DNA from: Stromatinia cepivora
Taxonomy: Eukaryota; Ascomycota; Leotiomycetes; Helotiales; Sclerotiniaceae
Direction: 5' to 3'
Length of the DNA stretch: 64,000 bases
NCBI GenBank assembly: GCA_014898415.1
Contig: RCTD01000007.1
Coordinates: forward strand, 124,001-188,000
Below the pieces are notes generated by a model. The model saw only the letters and a program-made list of their open reading frames with translations. It ran no database searches and was not told where the DNA came from. Below, piece after piece: positions 14,820 through 23,999 of the stretch; position 1 is the first letter of the stretch, and the number at the start of each line of letters is the position of its first letter. A program made the position numbers and the translations under genes.

Positions 14820-15101
14820 TATAATGTACAAGAGCTGTAGTAAAATTGAATAAACAAGATCAATTATATTCTTTAGAATCTACAATTGAAGAATTATAGT
14901 TCGTAAAGAGCAATTAAATATATATACACAAATATCCATTTATAGATTGTAGAGTTATGTGTAAACGTTATTAGGGTTACTATTTTACTATACTAAATTG
15001 TATGATTCGTAATGCATACGTACAGATGATCAGCTCATAAATTGATATAGGAGATAAGAGGTATCACGTAGTTAGCCTCCTGTGGTTCACGATTCGTGAC
15101 A
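14820..15101 (-). repeat. Inner gypsy 5' LTR (282 bp)
   Basis: Same length and orientation as 8061-8342. The left end is decayed from TGTGACGCAC to TATAATGTAC by G-to-A and C-to-T changes only; the right end GATTCGTGACA is intact. The target duplication AAAAG follows at 15102-15106. Confidence 0.93.
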
Positions 15102-15299
15102 AAAAGATTATCAAATAGAATATTGATTTAAACAAAATTATAATCTTGAAATTAATAATCTTAAAATTAGGAAAACTTAATATGAAATCGATTTTGGATC
15201 GGAATCTATAAAACCGATCCTTCTTCAATAGATATTTATATATAAATATGATAATTAAGATTTAATCATTTATTGTTATTTATATTTAATAATATAAGG

Positions 15300-16605
15300 A
15301 GATCTTTAAACTAAAAATATTATTGAGATTATTTATATCATTATATTAATAGATTGATTATTCTAAATTATAATAGCAATTATTGTTAAATACAATCTCG
15401 AAATAAAACAATATAATGTAATCAATATTTTCGTTAATATTTTATATAATCCTTTTAGTACCCCAATTATATATTATCTACTTAATAGATATAAAATCCC
15501 AAACAAAAATATTATAATCGATCAAGTTTTATATAATCTACGAAATTCCCTAATTATATGATTTAGGGATTTCATTTAAATATTCAAGAAATTAGGATTG
15601 GTATAATATAAAAAAGAATTATATTTATATATTAATCTAAAGTATATTATTATAATTTTTTTTTTATAAATAACATTTAGATTATTTATTATAAAAAAAA
15701 CGAATCAATTATTACAAAGATTATTAAAGAAATCAAAGCTATATATAAATTATAAGATTTAGAAAATATTAAATGATTTCTAAGTATATATATATACTTT
15801 ATAATCGATTCAAGAAAAAGTTATAATTAATTTATAATATATATATTAAAAAGATTACTAAGAAATTTAAAGCAATAAATGGGACAATAAGTATACCATT
15901 CCTAATAATAGTATTTCAGAAAAATCAGGGTCAAATTTCTGTATATATTATAAAAATGTATCAAAAGAAAATAAACTCAATATTATATATTGCAATCATT
16001 ATAAAAACAGATATATTATTTATTGTTTTACAATTAAATCATTATTTGATCAATTTATCGAGTAATTATATAAAAACTATCGATTATTATTTACAATATC
16101 TATGAAATATAAAATATCTTATAATCTAATATAACAATAATCAAATATCATAATTTCTTGTTTTCTTAAATACTTTTTTTACAAATGATCCAAATATTCA
16201 TCGATTATTTCAAGGGTATATTATATCCCTTTTCGATAATTTAATTGTATAGAAAATATTCAAGCAAAATACTATAATCATCTCAATTACCGAAACAGAA
16301 TTTCTCGGAATCGAATATATATCAAAAGAAACTATAGTAATCCTATATTTTTTAAAAAAAATCGATTTAACAATAAAAAAGCCTATAATGATTTTCTACA
16401 ATAACCAGCAAACAATCAAATTAATGATTAATAAAAATGAACAAATTATTACAAAACTATATTATATTGATATTCAAAATATATAATTATATTAAGAATA
16501 TTCAAAAAAGAATTTTTATATAATCTATCTATCGACCATCGATATAACTACTAATGAATTCATCAAGAACTTTACAAAACAAAAATTCGAATACTTCTAA
16601 TCCTT
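15300..16605 (+). pseudogene. Degenerate copia RT and RNase H (3' half of pol)
   Basis: Continuation of the copia pol to the right of the inner gypsy. RT pieces at 15380-15650 (IKQYNVINIFVNIL, cf. KQYDAINAF; QVLYNLRNSLI, cf. KALYGLRRSP). RNase H region at about 15960-16600: SILYIAIIIKTDILF (cf. LLYAAIITRPDIAF), ISITETEFLGIEYISKE (cf. LSSTEAEYLALSEAAKE), IMIFYNNQQTIKLM (cf. IYCDNQQTI), and a final EFIKNFTKQKFEYF (cf. DGFTKPLPRQKFEAF). Frames are broken by stops, so the enzyme is dead. Confidence 0.82.
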
Positions 16606-18551
16606 TTTCAATCTACAAAATATAAACAATAGAATCATAGAATTTGAATAACGATAATCTAGAATTTGAATAATGATAATTATAAAGCTTGAATAATAAC
16701 AATCTGGAGCTTATATTTCTTCTTTTTATTATAAATAAAATAAATCCTATTTGGTATCCCAGATCATTATATTTTTCTATAATATATTCCAATTCGTATA
16801 CTCTATATCCATCGGGAAACAAAGAATAATTAAGACCAATCATTTCTCTGCTTTTCATTTTTTTGTCCTTAAAAAAGGATAAGCTTTTTTCTAAATTTAA
16901 TAGTTTAAAGTTCAAGCAAAAGAGTTTTTGAATTATTTGTAACAATTAAAAAACAAGGAATAATTGGAGCAATTGGAATTATTGGTATCATCGGTATTAT
17001 AAAAATCAAGGGACTATTCTTTCTTTCCTTTTTCTTTGAATATACCATCTGCTTTTTTCTCTTCTTTTTCTTTATTACTCTTTTTTTCTTATCTTTATTA
17101 TTGCTCTTCGAAATTACAATATACTTCTTCCATTCAACCTTTTAAGGATTCTGGTAAATAATACAATGAGGAGAAAAAAAACAACAATATAGGGGCGAAA
17201 AAACAACTTTTCTTTCCTCCTTGATCTTCAATATCACTTTTATCACAATTCTATATCCTTGTTTGGATTATATAATTAATAATCAATATATTATAAAGAT
17301 AAGGGATAAATAAAGAATTTATTTTCGAATTTTGTTAATAAACAATGATATAATAATTTACTAAAGAATAAAGGAAAATCGATAAAGGAATATATAGATA
17401 AATATTACAATTCCAATACTGATGATTATTCGGTTTAAAAGAATCAATAAAGTATTCATTATAGAAATTATATCTCTTAATAATCAACGATTTTATATAT
17501 CGAATACATAAATAATTATTCTTTTTATTACAATTCCCTTCATTTTTTGTTTTAGCTGAAAAACCAGCAACTTTTGACAACCTTTTTTTTCTCTTTTCTT
17601 TATCTAATTCATTATCCAAAAAATCCAATATCGAAAAATCGAATAAATCGTTATCATCAAATGAAAAAACTCTTTCTCTTTTTTTTTCTTTATCAAACAA
17701 TCTTTACTTTAACAATTACAAATATAGAATTAATAAAACCTTTTAATTATACAACAAAATTCAAGAATGAAATCTATCTTTAAATTACTATTTGAATTTA
17801 TAACAGATAATTGATTATAACAAATAGTAATTCCTTCAATAAAAAAGAACAATTTCTGAAATAGATAATTATACATTATTCTAGAAACAGATTTAGTTAA
17901 ACTATACTCTTAAAAATCGATATCTTGATTCATTATCTATATTGAATTCATTAATTCTTTTTACTCGATTTATTAATCCTTCAAAGGAATATTGGGATCT
18001 TCTTTTATATTCGACTTTCTCAAAGCTTTTTTTTCAGCTATTGTTTGTCTAGTACGATTGAGATTCGTTTACTTAACCTTTTTAGACCCCGAAATCTTAA
18101 ATATAATAATGATCAATAAAAACTTGATTAAAAACAAAAACGAAAATATAAAGAAAAGATCCATATATTTTTAAAAATTCATTTATTTTATTTCGTTATT
18201 GTAATCAATATACTATAGTCTAATAACTATATATATTCTCAATTGTTATATTGTAGGATCAATTATTCATTTGTATTCTCCTAACGGAAAACTTTCTTTT
18301 TATTATTCAAAATCTTGATTTCGAAGAATATTACAAATAGTAAGCCGAAGATTAAAAGAAATTTGCGATTTATATATAATCAAATTCTTCTTTATTCCAA
18401 GAATACCAAAATCATTTCAAGTTTATACATTACATCACTCCTTTGTTGATATTTGCCTATAATCGCCTTGCATATTCATTCACGAATTATATAAATTACT
18501 ACTTTCTATATCTTTCCATTTATTTCAGATTGCTTTTCGATCTGGGAGGTA
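16606..18551 (-). pseudogene. Long copia 3' region with minus-strand open stretches, function unknown
   Basis: Nearly 2 kb separate the end of RNase H from the right LTR; in most copia elements this gap is short. On the minus strand two stop-free stretches stand out from the RIP background: 16613-16945 (110 residues) and 17335-17700 (121 residues, starting MFDKEKKRERVFSF with an acidic/lysine-rich first half). A short plus-strand open stretch at 17992-18174 is not convincing. I recognise no domain. These may be remains of an antisense or extra ORF carried by the element, or chance openings in AT-rich DNA. Confidence 0.4.
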
Positions 18552-18860
18552 TATCACAGAAAGCCCTATGATCCCCTGTATCTTATAAAGGATCAAAGTG
18601 TATATTTTCCAATCAAAATGAAGGATCCATTAGTTCTTACCAATCTATTAATTGATAAAGTGATCCTGATATCCTAGTAAATAAAGATCTAGTCTAATTA
18701 AGATGTATATCGATTAGATAATCATTTATTTGTTCTATATATACAACTTTTGATTTATATAATCAAGAGCAAATCATTTAATTCTTTTACTCTATCAATC
18801 ACGTATACCACCTATTCCCCGATCCCTGAAAGTGCTCTGTAATCATACTATCCCGTAATA
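18552..18860 (+). repeat. Copia 3' LTR (309 bp)
   Basis: Direct repeat of 3552-3840, running TATCACAG to CCCGTAATA. A purine tract (GGGAGGTA) lies immediately upstream, and the GAATG duplication follows at 18861-18865. An extra tract of about 18-20 bp relative to the left LTR lies around 18739-18757. Confidence 0.9.
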
Positions 18861-19438
18861 GAATGAAAAGAAGATATTAATAAATCAATAAACGATATAA
18901 ATATATATGATATTTATATATATACAAAATATAATAGATTAATTCTTGTACAAATAAAAAAAGGTTTATTATATATTCAAATCAAGATATCGAAATCTAT
19001 GAATACTTATTAATATAAAATCAATTTCGATATCAAAAATTATATATAGTTTAATATAAAGAGTTATTCTATTCAAAAACTATTCAAAAAACTAGATTTC
19101 CTAATTCAAGGAAGATTCAAAATCATTAATTGATCTGAAAGTTTTTTTAAACTCGAATTCCCAATTACAATGAAAATTCATCATATTTTCTCTTTCGATC
19201 GATTATATAAGGTATATAATAATCCTTTTCCTAATTAAATATTCGAACCATTTCCATTTATTAATATAACTAATAATTCGGAATAAAAAATAGAGAAAAT
19301 CCTAATAATAAAGAAAACACGAAAAATCTTATTATATAAAGTTTCATAATTTAATAATGATACCAATCTTATTTGGTATCCTACTTCCGATCTTAAAACA
19401 TCATTATACCTTTTGCGCGATTTTCATTTAATCAATCC

Positions 19439-19588
19439 TGTGACGAACCCAACAAACGTTTAGAGATCAACCTTAGAATTAAAAGCTATAGAACTAAAAA
19501 GAGAGTGCTACAAAGTTATATATATAATCGGTTCGAAGTTTAATATTGTACTAATTCAATTGGATGCAATTACATATATCTTGTAACA
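19439..19588 (-). repeat. LTR (3') of gag-only element
   Basis: 150-bp direct repeat of 20964-21113. It is followed on its right by a C-rich tract (TTACCCCCCCTTTTT) that reads as a polypurine tract on the minus strand. Its differences from the right copy are mainly C-to-T/G-to-A: this copy has lost most CG-containing positions that the right copy retains. Confidence 0.88.
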
Positions 19589-19799
19589 TTACCCCCCCTT
19601 TTTGAAGAATTCGCCTCGAATTCATTTTAAATGAATGAATTAAATATAAAATAATCATTAATCATCTTTTTCTAAAAATATTTGATACAAAATATATATT
19701 ACAATCAACAAATATATATCCATTATACTATATACCTCCTTCAAATGATTTTCAAAATATCGATCATTGATTATCTCTTTTAGATCTTTATCATTATCA

Positions 19800-20760
19800 T
19801 TTTCGGATTCAATAATCAATATAATAACCGAAATAGGCTTTTATCGATCTTGGGTTCCTTAATACAGATCTAACGGACAAACTCATATCCAATAAAAAAT
19901 ACTTTTATATTATATACATTTATTTTGTTTATATAAAAGAGTTTTTTTAGAAGGGGAAAACTTGGATATTCATATATAAAGTAGAATCAAAATACAATTG
20001 AGCTTATTCAATTGGATATCAAAAAAGCTAAGAATATTAATGATATTAAAATTGCTAATATCCATTGGATCATAATTCCGAAAGTAAAATGGATTCTGCA
20101 ATATATATGGGGTTCTAGATTCATTAGAATAAAATGATACAAAGAATCTATTCGTTGTATAAACAACTAGTTATTACATAACCTGAATAAAGTCGGGATA
20201 AGAACAAAGAAAAGAAAGCTGTTGAGAAAGACAATTTCTAAAAATAATATTGAATCTATTACGAAAAGTTAAGATCTTATTCGAATCGGGCCAATTCTGA
20301 TCTTTGGTTTCGTAAAGAATCCTTTCGAATTTTGCAATATAGATATATAGAAAATCGATTCTTTGTTTAAGAATGAATAATTTATCTTCGGTTTTTTGAA
20401 CTTTATTCGGATTATTGTAAATATATATGAATTGATCCAGGATCGTTGTATAATCTAAAGGAATGTTTTAATCAAGAGAAGAAAACTGAAATAATACCAT
20501 AATTTATATATGAGATTCGAGATTGAAATAAACATAATAAAATTAAGCTATAAAATCGCCGATTGTAACGCCATCTACTTGTAATTTTGCTCGAATCAAG
20601 GGAAACCAGGTATCGAACTTTTGAAAACTATTATTGAACTTTTCAGAATCAGAAAGAAAGGATTTCGAATAAAAAGGAATATAAATAATAAGAATATATT
20701 CGAGAATTAAGGAGCATAGAAACGAGATTTCATCCCGCTAACGAATCATTTCATTACAAA
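19800..20760 (-). pseudogene. Gag relic of the gag-only LTR element
   Basis: Minus-strand translation near 20.68-20.55 kb gives SEKFNNSFQKFDTWFPLIR and AKLQVDGVTIGDFIAQFYY, and near 20.45-20.2 kb NPNKVQKTEDKLFILKQR, YIYIAKFERILYE and ILTFRNRFNIILRNCL. This is the capsid pattern of fungal gypsy gag (small hydrophobic helices, then YIAKFERLL and FRNGL-type blocks). A DPMDIS motif follows near 20.07 kb, typical of the gag C-terminal end. Few stops interrupt the first part, so it decayed less than the neighbouring pol relics. No protease or RT follows. Confidence 0.75.
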
Positions 20761-20963
20761 GTTTTGTAATCGCAAGATTTATCGAATCATAATCTATAGC
20801 TTAGAAATTAAAGATAAGAAAAAAAACAATACCTTCGAATAATATCAAGAAGATCTATATACAAACGAAAAAGCAAAAGTATATATCTAAACAGAAGCAA
20901 ATGGAGTATACATAAATATATATAAATGTTATTCCATTTTTTATCTAAAAAAGCTTTTAATAA

Positions 20964-21113
20964 TATAACGAACCCAACAAATATTTAAAGATCAACCTTA
21001 GAATTAAAAGCTACAAAGCTAAAGAGAGAATGCTATAAAGCTATATATATGATCGGCTCGAAGCTTAGTACCGTACTAGCCCGATCGGACGCGATCACGT
21101 GTATCTCGTGACA
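20964..21113 (-). repeat. LTR (5') of gag-only element
   Basis: 150-bp repeat matching 19439-19588. It ends CTCGTGACA and is followed by the AATCC target duplication. Its right half is unusually GC-rich for the block (GATCGGACGCGATCACGTG region). Confidence 0.88.
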
Positions 21114-21847
21114 AATCCAACATTATCTGATCCTCCTAATCGATTAATTGATTAAATAAAACTCTATAAAAACAAAAAGAATAATTATAATTATATAAAT
21201 AATAATTTATTTATAAAATCAAAGAAAGAAAAATGTTCTTTAATATAGTAGACTAGATATTATGATTTTATAATAATATATATATATATAATTGTAAAAG
21301 GATCAAAAACCCATACAAATTCAAGGGAATTTGATTATATATATATATAATCCGAATCCTATATAATAAACAAACTGCTATTACCAAGATAATACAAAAA
21401 CAATATATTTCAAAAAAATCATATCTATAATCATTTCAAAAATCATACAAAAGGAAATTTAAATATAATAAAAATGAAATATAATATCACCCCTATCGAT
21501 TTCGTTCAATTTGGTTGATTTGGTCAATTTGGTCGATTAACTTGATTGATTTCGGAATTAATTATATTAATTATTTATTATCATTATACTATAATTCAAT
21601 CTTCTTCCCTTTTCTATTGAAACTTTTTCCTTTTAGAGATTCCCCAAATCAAAGAGAATACGAATCAATTTGATCGATAATTTTGGTCAATTTGATCAAT
21701 TTCCAGTAAATTAACCAAATCAACCAAAATAATCAATCTAATTGATTTAGAGCTTATAAACCTTCACAAAACCTGATTTCCAATAAAATAGCAATGGAAT
21801 AAAGAAGTGAAACACTCGAAAACAAACTTTTCCGAAGGGGAAAGTAG

Positions 21848-22129
21848 TATCACAAATTGTAAACCACAAAAGATTAATTATATAATACCTCTTATCTCCT
21901 ATATCAATTAATAAATTGATCATCTATATATATATATTATAATTCATATAATTTAATATAATAAAATAATAACCCTAATAACATATATACACAGTCCTAT
22001 AACCCATAAATGGATATTTGTATATATATATCTAATCGCTTCTTACGAACTATAATTCTTCAATTGTAGATTCTAAAGAACATAATTGACCCTGTTTATT
22101 CAGCTCTACTACGGCTCTTGTGCGTCACA
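21848..22129 (+). repeat. Outer gypsy 3' LTR (282 bp)
   Basis: Reverse complement of the 282-bp LTRs at 8061 and 14820. It starts TATCACAAATTG (decayed TGTCACGAATTG) and ends GTGCGTCACA. It marks the right edge of the AT-rich block. The next bases, GTAAC, are the expected target duplication, but the partner lies outside the window. Confidence 0.92.
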
Positions 22130-23999
22130 GTAACTTAGTATTCTCTAAAGATTTATATCTTTTCAACTAACGAAAGCTTATAAAATAAATAAATGATAAT
22201 ATTGAAGTTTTTTTTATAAATCTTGAATCCTTATAAGCTTTGAATCTCTATAGGTTTATAAACTTCAACTTCTTATAAATCTTAATTTATTTATTGAATT
22301 AGTATAATGGGGTACGAAAAATATTTGTGAATGAACTAGCTTATTTGTGAATAGCCTCATTATTGGGTTCATTATACATTCAACTAGCTTATTCAAATAT
22401 TGAGTTGATTGACGAATGTACTAAGGTATTCATCAATAAGCTAGCTCATTCCGAAATATACTACGTTGATTTCGGAATCCCGTATTTGCGCAATGGCCCG
22501 GAACAGATCCACGAAACTAGCAACAAAATATTAGATCCAAAGGTAATAATAAGAAAGAAAGAACAAAGAACTTAAGAAAACCCCAATAATGATAAAGATT
22601 CAAAGAAAAAGAGAACAAAGGCAATACAATGTCAATATCAATATCAAATTTCTATACTTCTAACATGTAAAAGAGATTCAAGAACTAACCTACTTTCATT
22701 TATTTCCCGCACAAGATCCAATTCAAGAAACAAGACCATTACACGTATAAACGTATCAACCCTAACCCTAACCAATATACCAAGGAACTATGCAACCCCA
22801 CATGAAAAAAACGCGCGAGAAACGAGAATAGGCCAGGAAGTTAACTATAGCGAAAAACTATAATCATATACTCTAGACCCTCCATATACTGTACGAGGCT
22901 GCTACGTTGAACTTGAGCATATGCTGGGACTACATAGATTTAGAATCGATGAGAAGGAAGCAACGTCTCCTACTACGGAACGTGTATATCTCAACGCTGT
23001 TCATGAATGGCTAGCTATGCGACTCTGTAAATTAGGAGACTGGGTGAAGATCTAATTTGAGATCTGATTTGACCTCGAGCTTCAAGTTTGACCAAAGATA
23101 ATAACAACAAGTAGTGAAACATGAAAAACAAAGCTCTGACCCGAAGTACTGGTATAGTGTCACCTATTGAAAGGGGTGAACAAAAGAATCCAACACAGGT
23201 ACGTACAGATACAGAAACAACACAACTCAAAAAAGCAAGCAAGCAAGCAATCCCTTCAACCCCCCCCCCCCCCCCCCCACCACCCCCCTCCCCAGCCAAA
23301 ACCCCCGAACCCCCAAACCCACCCATCCAAAGAAAAAAAAACCCCCCCACGCAAAAATCTCACTCCCATCAAATCCACTAACAAGAACACAGACTAAAAA
23401 TCATCAACTAAGTCCTAACTACTGTGACACCGCAGAAGTCTTCCTACCTAGTATCAACCCATTTCTCGCTTCTAACCTACTTAGCTAATAAACAAACATG
23501 TTATCTATGCCTTTTGGCCATTTCTTCAAGCCATGAGGAGCAAACGCAGTTTTATACCTTACACCTTACACGTGGAAAGGAAGAAGAAGGGAGAAGGAAT
23601 AACGGCCAATTTTGTACAAGCTTTCAAGCACTTTTACCATTGAATCTAATTCATGATCCATCCTTGTCTTAACCTTGGTAGTCTCTAAGATCTTGTATTG
23701 ATCGCGCTAGCGAAATAACAATATGTGGAGAGTAAAATGTGATAATTGAATGGTTCTCCCCATCTTCACCACTGTTCATTTCAAACACATGGAAAACATG
23801 TCTTTTCTGTACACAACCATATCACTTCAATCCAAATATTTTTATTATTTGAGGAAAATAGCATAATGTGTTACTCCTCAACACCCGATATAAAGCGCTT
23901 AAATCATTGAAGCCATTAAATCCTCGTGATTGCTTGAAAGTGAATATGAAGTCTCTCCATAAATTCCTGATATCAACGTTGCCCCCTCCACAAAAATAT
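22130..23999. other. Transition zone between transposon block and gene-rich DNA, no supported gene
   Basis: Base composition shifts from strongly AT-rich to mixed here. I see an inverted repeat (GAATGAACTAGCTTATT at 22329-22345 against its near reverse complement at 22435-22451), a short telomere-like CAACCCTAACCCTAACC (22757-22773) and a C-rich tract at 23260-23297. The 70-residue open frame at 22363-22575 and proline/glycine frames over the C tract show no family resemblance. The part near 23700-23999 is probably the 3' UTR of dsk2. Confidence 0.5.

Larger units (their letters stand above)
8061..15101 (-). mobile_element. Inner full-length Ty3/gypsy element, minus orientation, inserted in the copia element
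   Basis: A 7,041-bp element with two 282-bp LTRs (8061-8342 and 14820-15101), flanked by the 5-bp duplication AAAAG (8056-8060, 15102-15106). On the minus strand the order is LTR, gag (about 14.7-13.0 kb), pol (about 12.9-9.7 kb), a possible chromodomain-like tail (about 9.5-9.35 kb), a TTGATCAAT-rich 3' region and a polypurine tract (8343-8360, read as GAAAGGGGAAATAA) against the left LTR. It is the same family as the outer element and preserves the uninterrupted sequence at both insertion sites found in that copy. Stops throughout; inactive. Confidence 0.92.
3552..18860 (+). mobile_element. Ty1/copia LTR retrotransposon inserted in the outer gypsy, itself split by a second gypsy
   Basis: Two direct LTRs (3552-3840 and 18552-18860) start TGTCACGG/TATCACAG and end CCGTGATA/CCGTAATA. 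Both are flanked by the same 5-bp target duplication GAATG (3547-3551, 18861-18865). A purine tract GGGAGGTA abuts the right LTR, fixing plus orientation. Domains run gag, protease, GAG-pre-integrase and integrase on the left of the inner gypsy, and RT-RNase H on its right, which is the copia order. Subtracting the 7,041-bp inner element plus one 5-bp duplication leaves about 8.26 kb. The empty target site is seen in the sister gypsy copy (reverse strand near 9700-9720). Heavily RIP-like decayed. Confidence 0.9.
19439..21113 (-). mobile_element. Short gag-only LTR retrotransposon (TR-GAG-like), 1,675 bp
   Basis: Two 150-bp direct repeats (19439-19588 and 20964-21113) begin TGTGACGAACCC (right copy decayed to TATAACGAACCC) and end TTGTAACA/CTCGTGACA. 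They are flanked by a perfect 5-bp duplication AATCC (19434-19438, 21114-21118). On the minus strand a purine tract AAAAAGGGGGGGTAA abuts the left LTR, so the element reads right to left. The 1,375-bp interior encodes only a gag-like relic; there is no room for pol. The uninterrupted site is present in the inner gypsy (minus strand, near 9145). It must have relied on another element's enzymes. Confidence 0.88.
1..22129 (+). mobile_element. Outer Ty3/gypsy LTR retrotransposon, RIP-decayed, 5' end outside window
   Basis: Plus-strand gypsy element. Degenerate protease, reverse transcriptase, RNase H and integrase are readable from about 290 to 3546. The sequence then stops at a copia insertion and resumes at 18866, running (minus one further insertion, 19439-21113) to a 3' LTR at 21848-22129. 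A purine tract abuts that LTR on its left (about 21832-21847), as expected of a 3' LTR in plus orientation. Comparison with the intact-length sister copy at 8061-15101 places the missing 5' LTR and gag roughly 1.9 kb left of base 1. All frames carry many stops, and differences from the sister copy are mostly C/T and G/A, the signature of repeat-induced point mutation. Confidence 0.88.

Noticed and set aside
1..22129. Mitochondrial origin or NUMT, because of extreme AT content
   Set aside because: The content is LTR retrotransposon pol with LTRs, purine tracts and 5-bp duplications; no mitochondrial genes are seen.
22363..22575. 70-aa frame at the compartment edge
   Set aside because: No family resemblance, atypical composition and overlap with an inverted repeat; not called.
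22757..22773. Telomere
   Set aside because: Only two to three CCCTAA units with unique sequence on both sides; at most an interstitial trace.
23015..23397. Proline- or glycine-rich small proteins on both strands
   Set aside because: They are translations of a homopolymer C tract and its surroundings.
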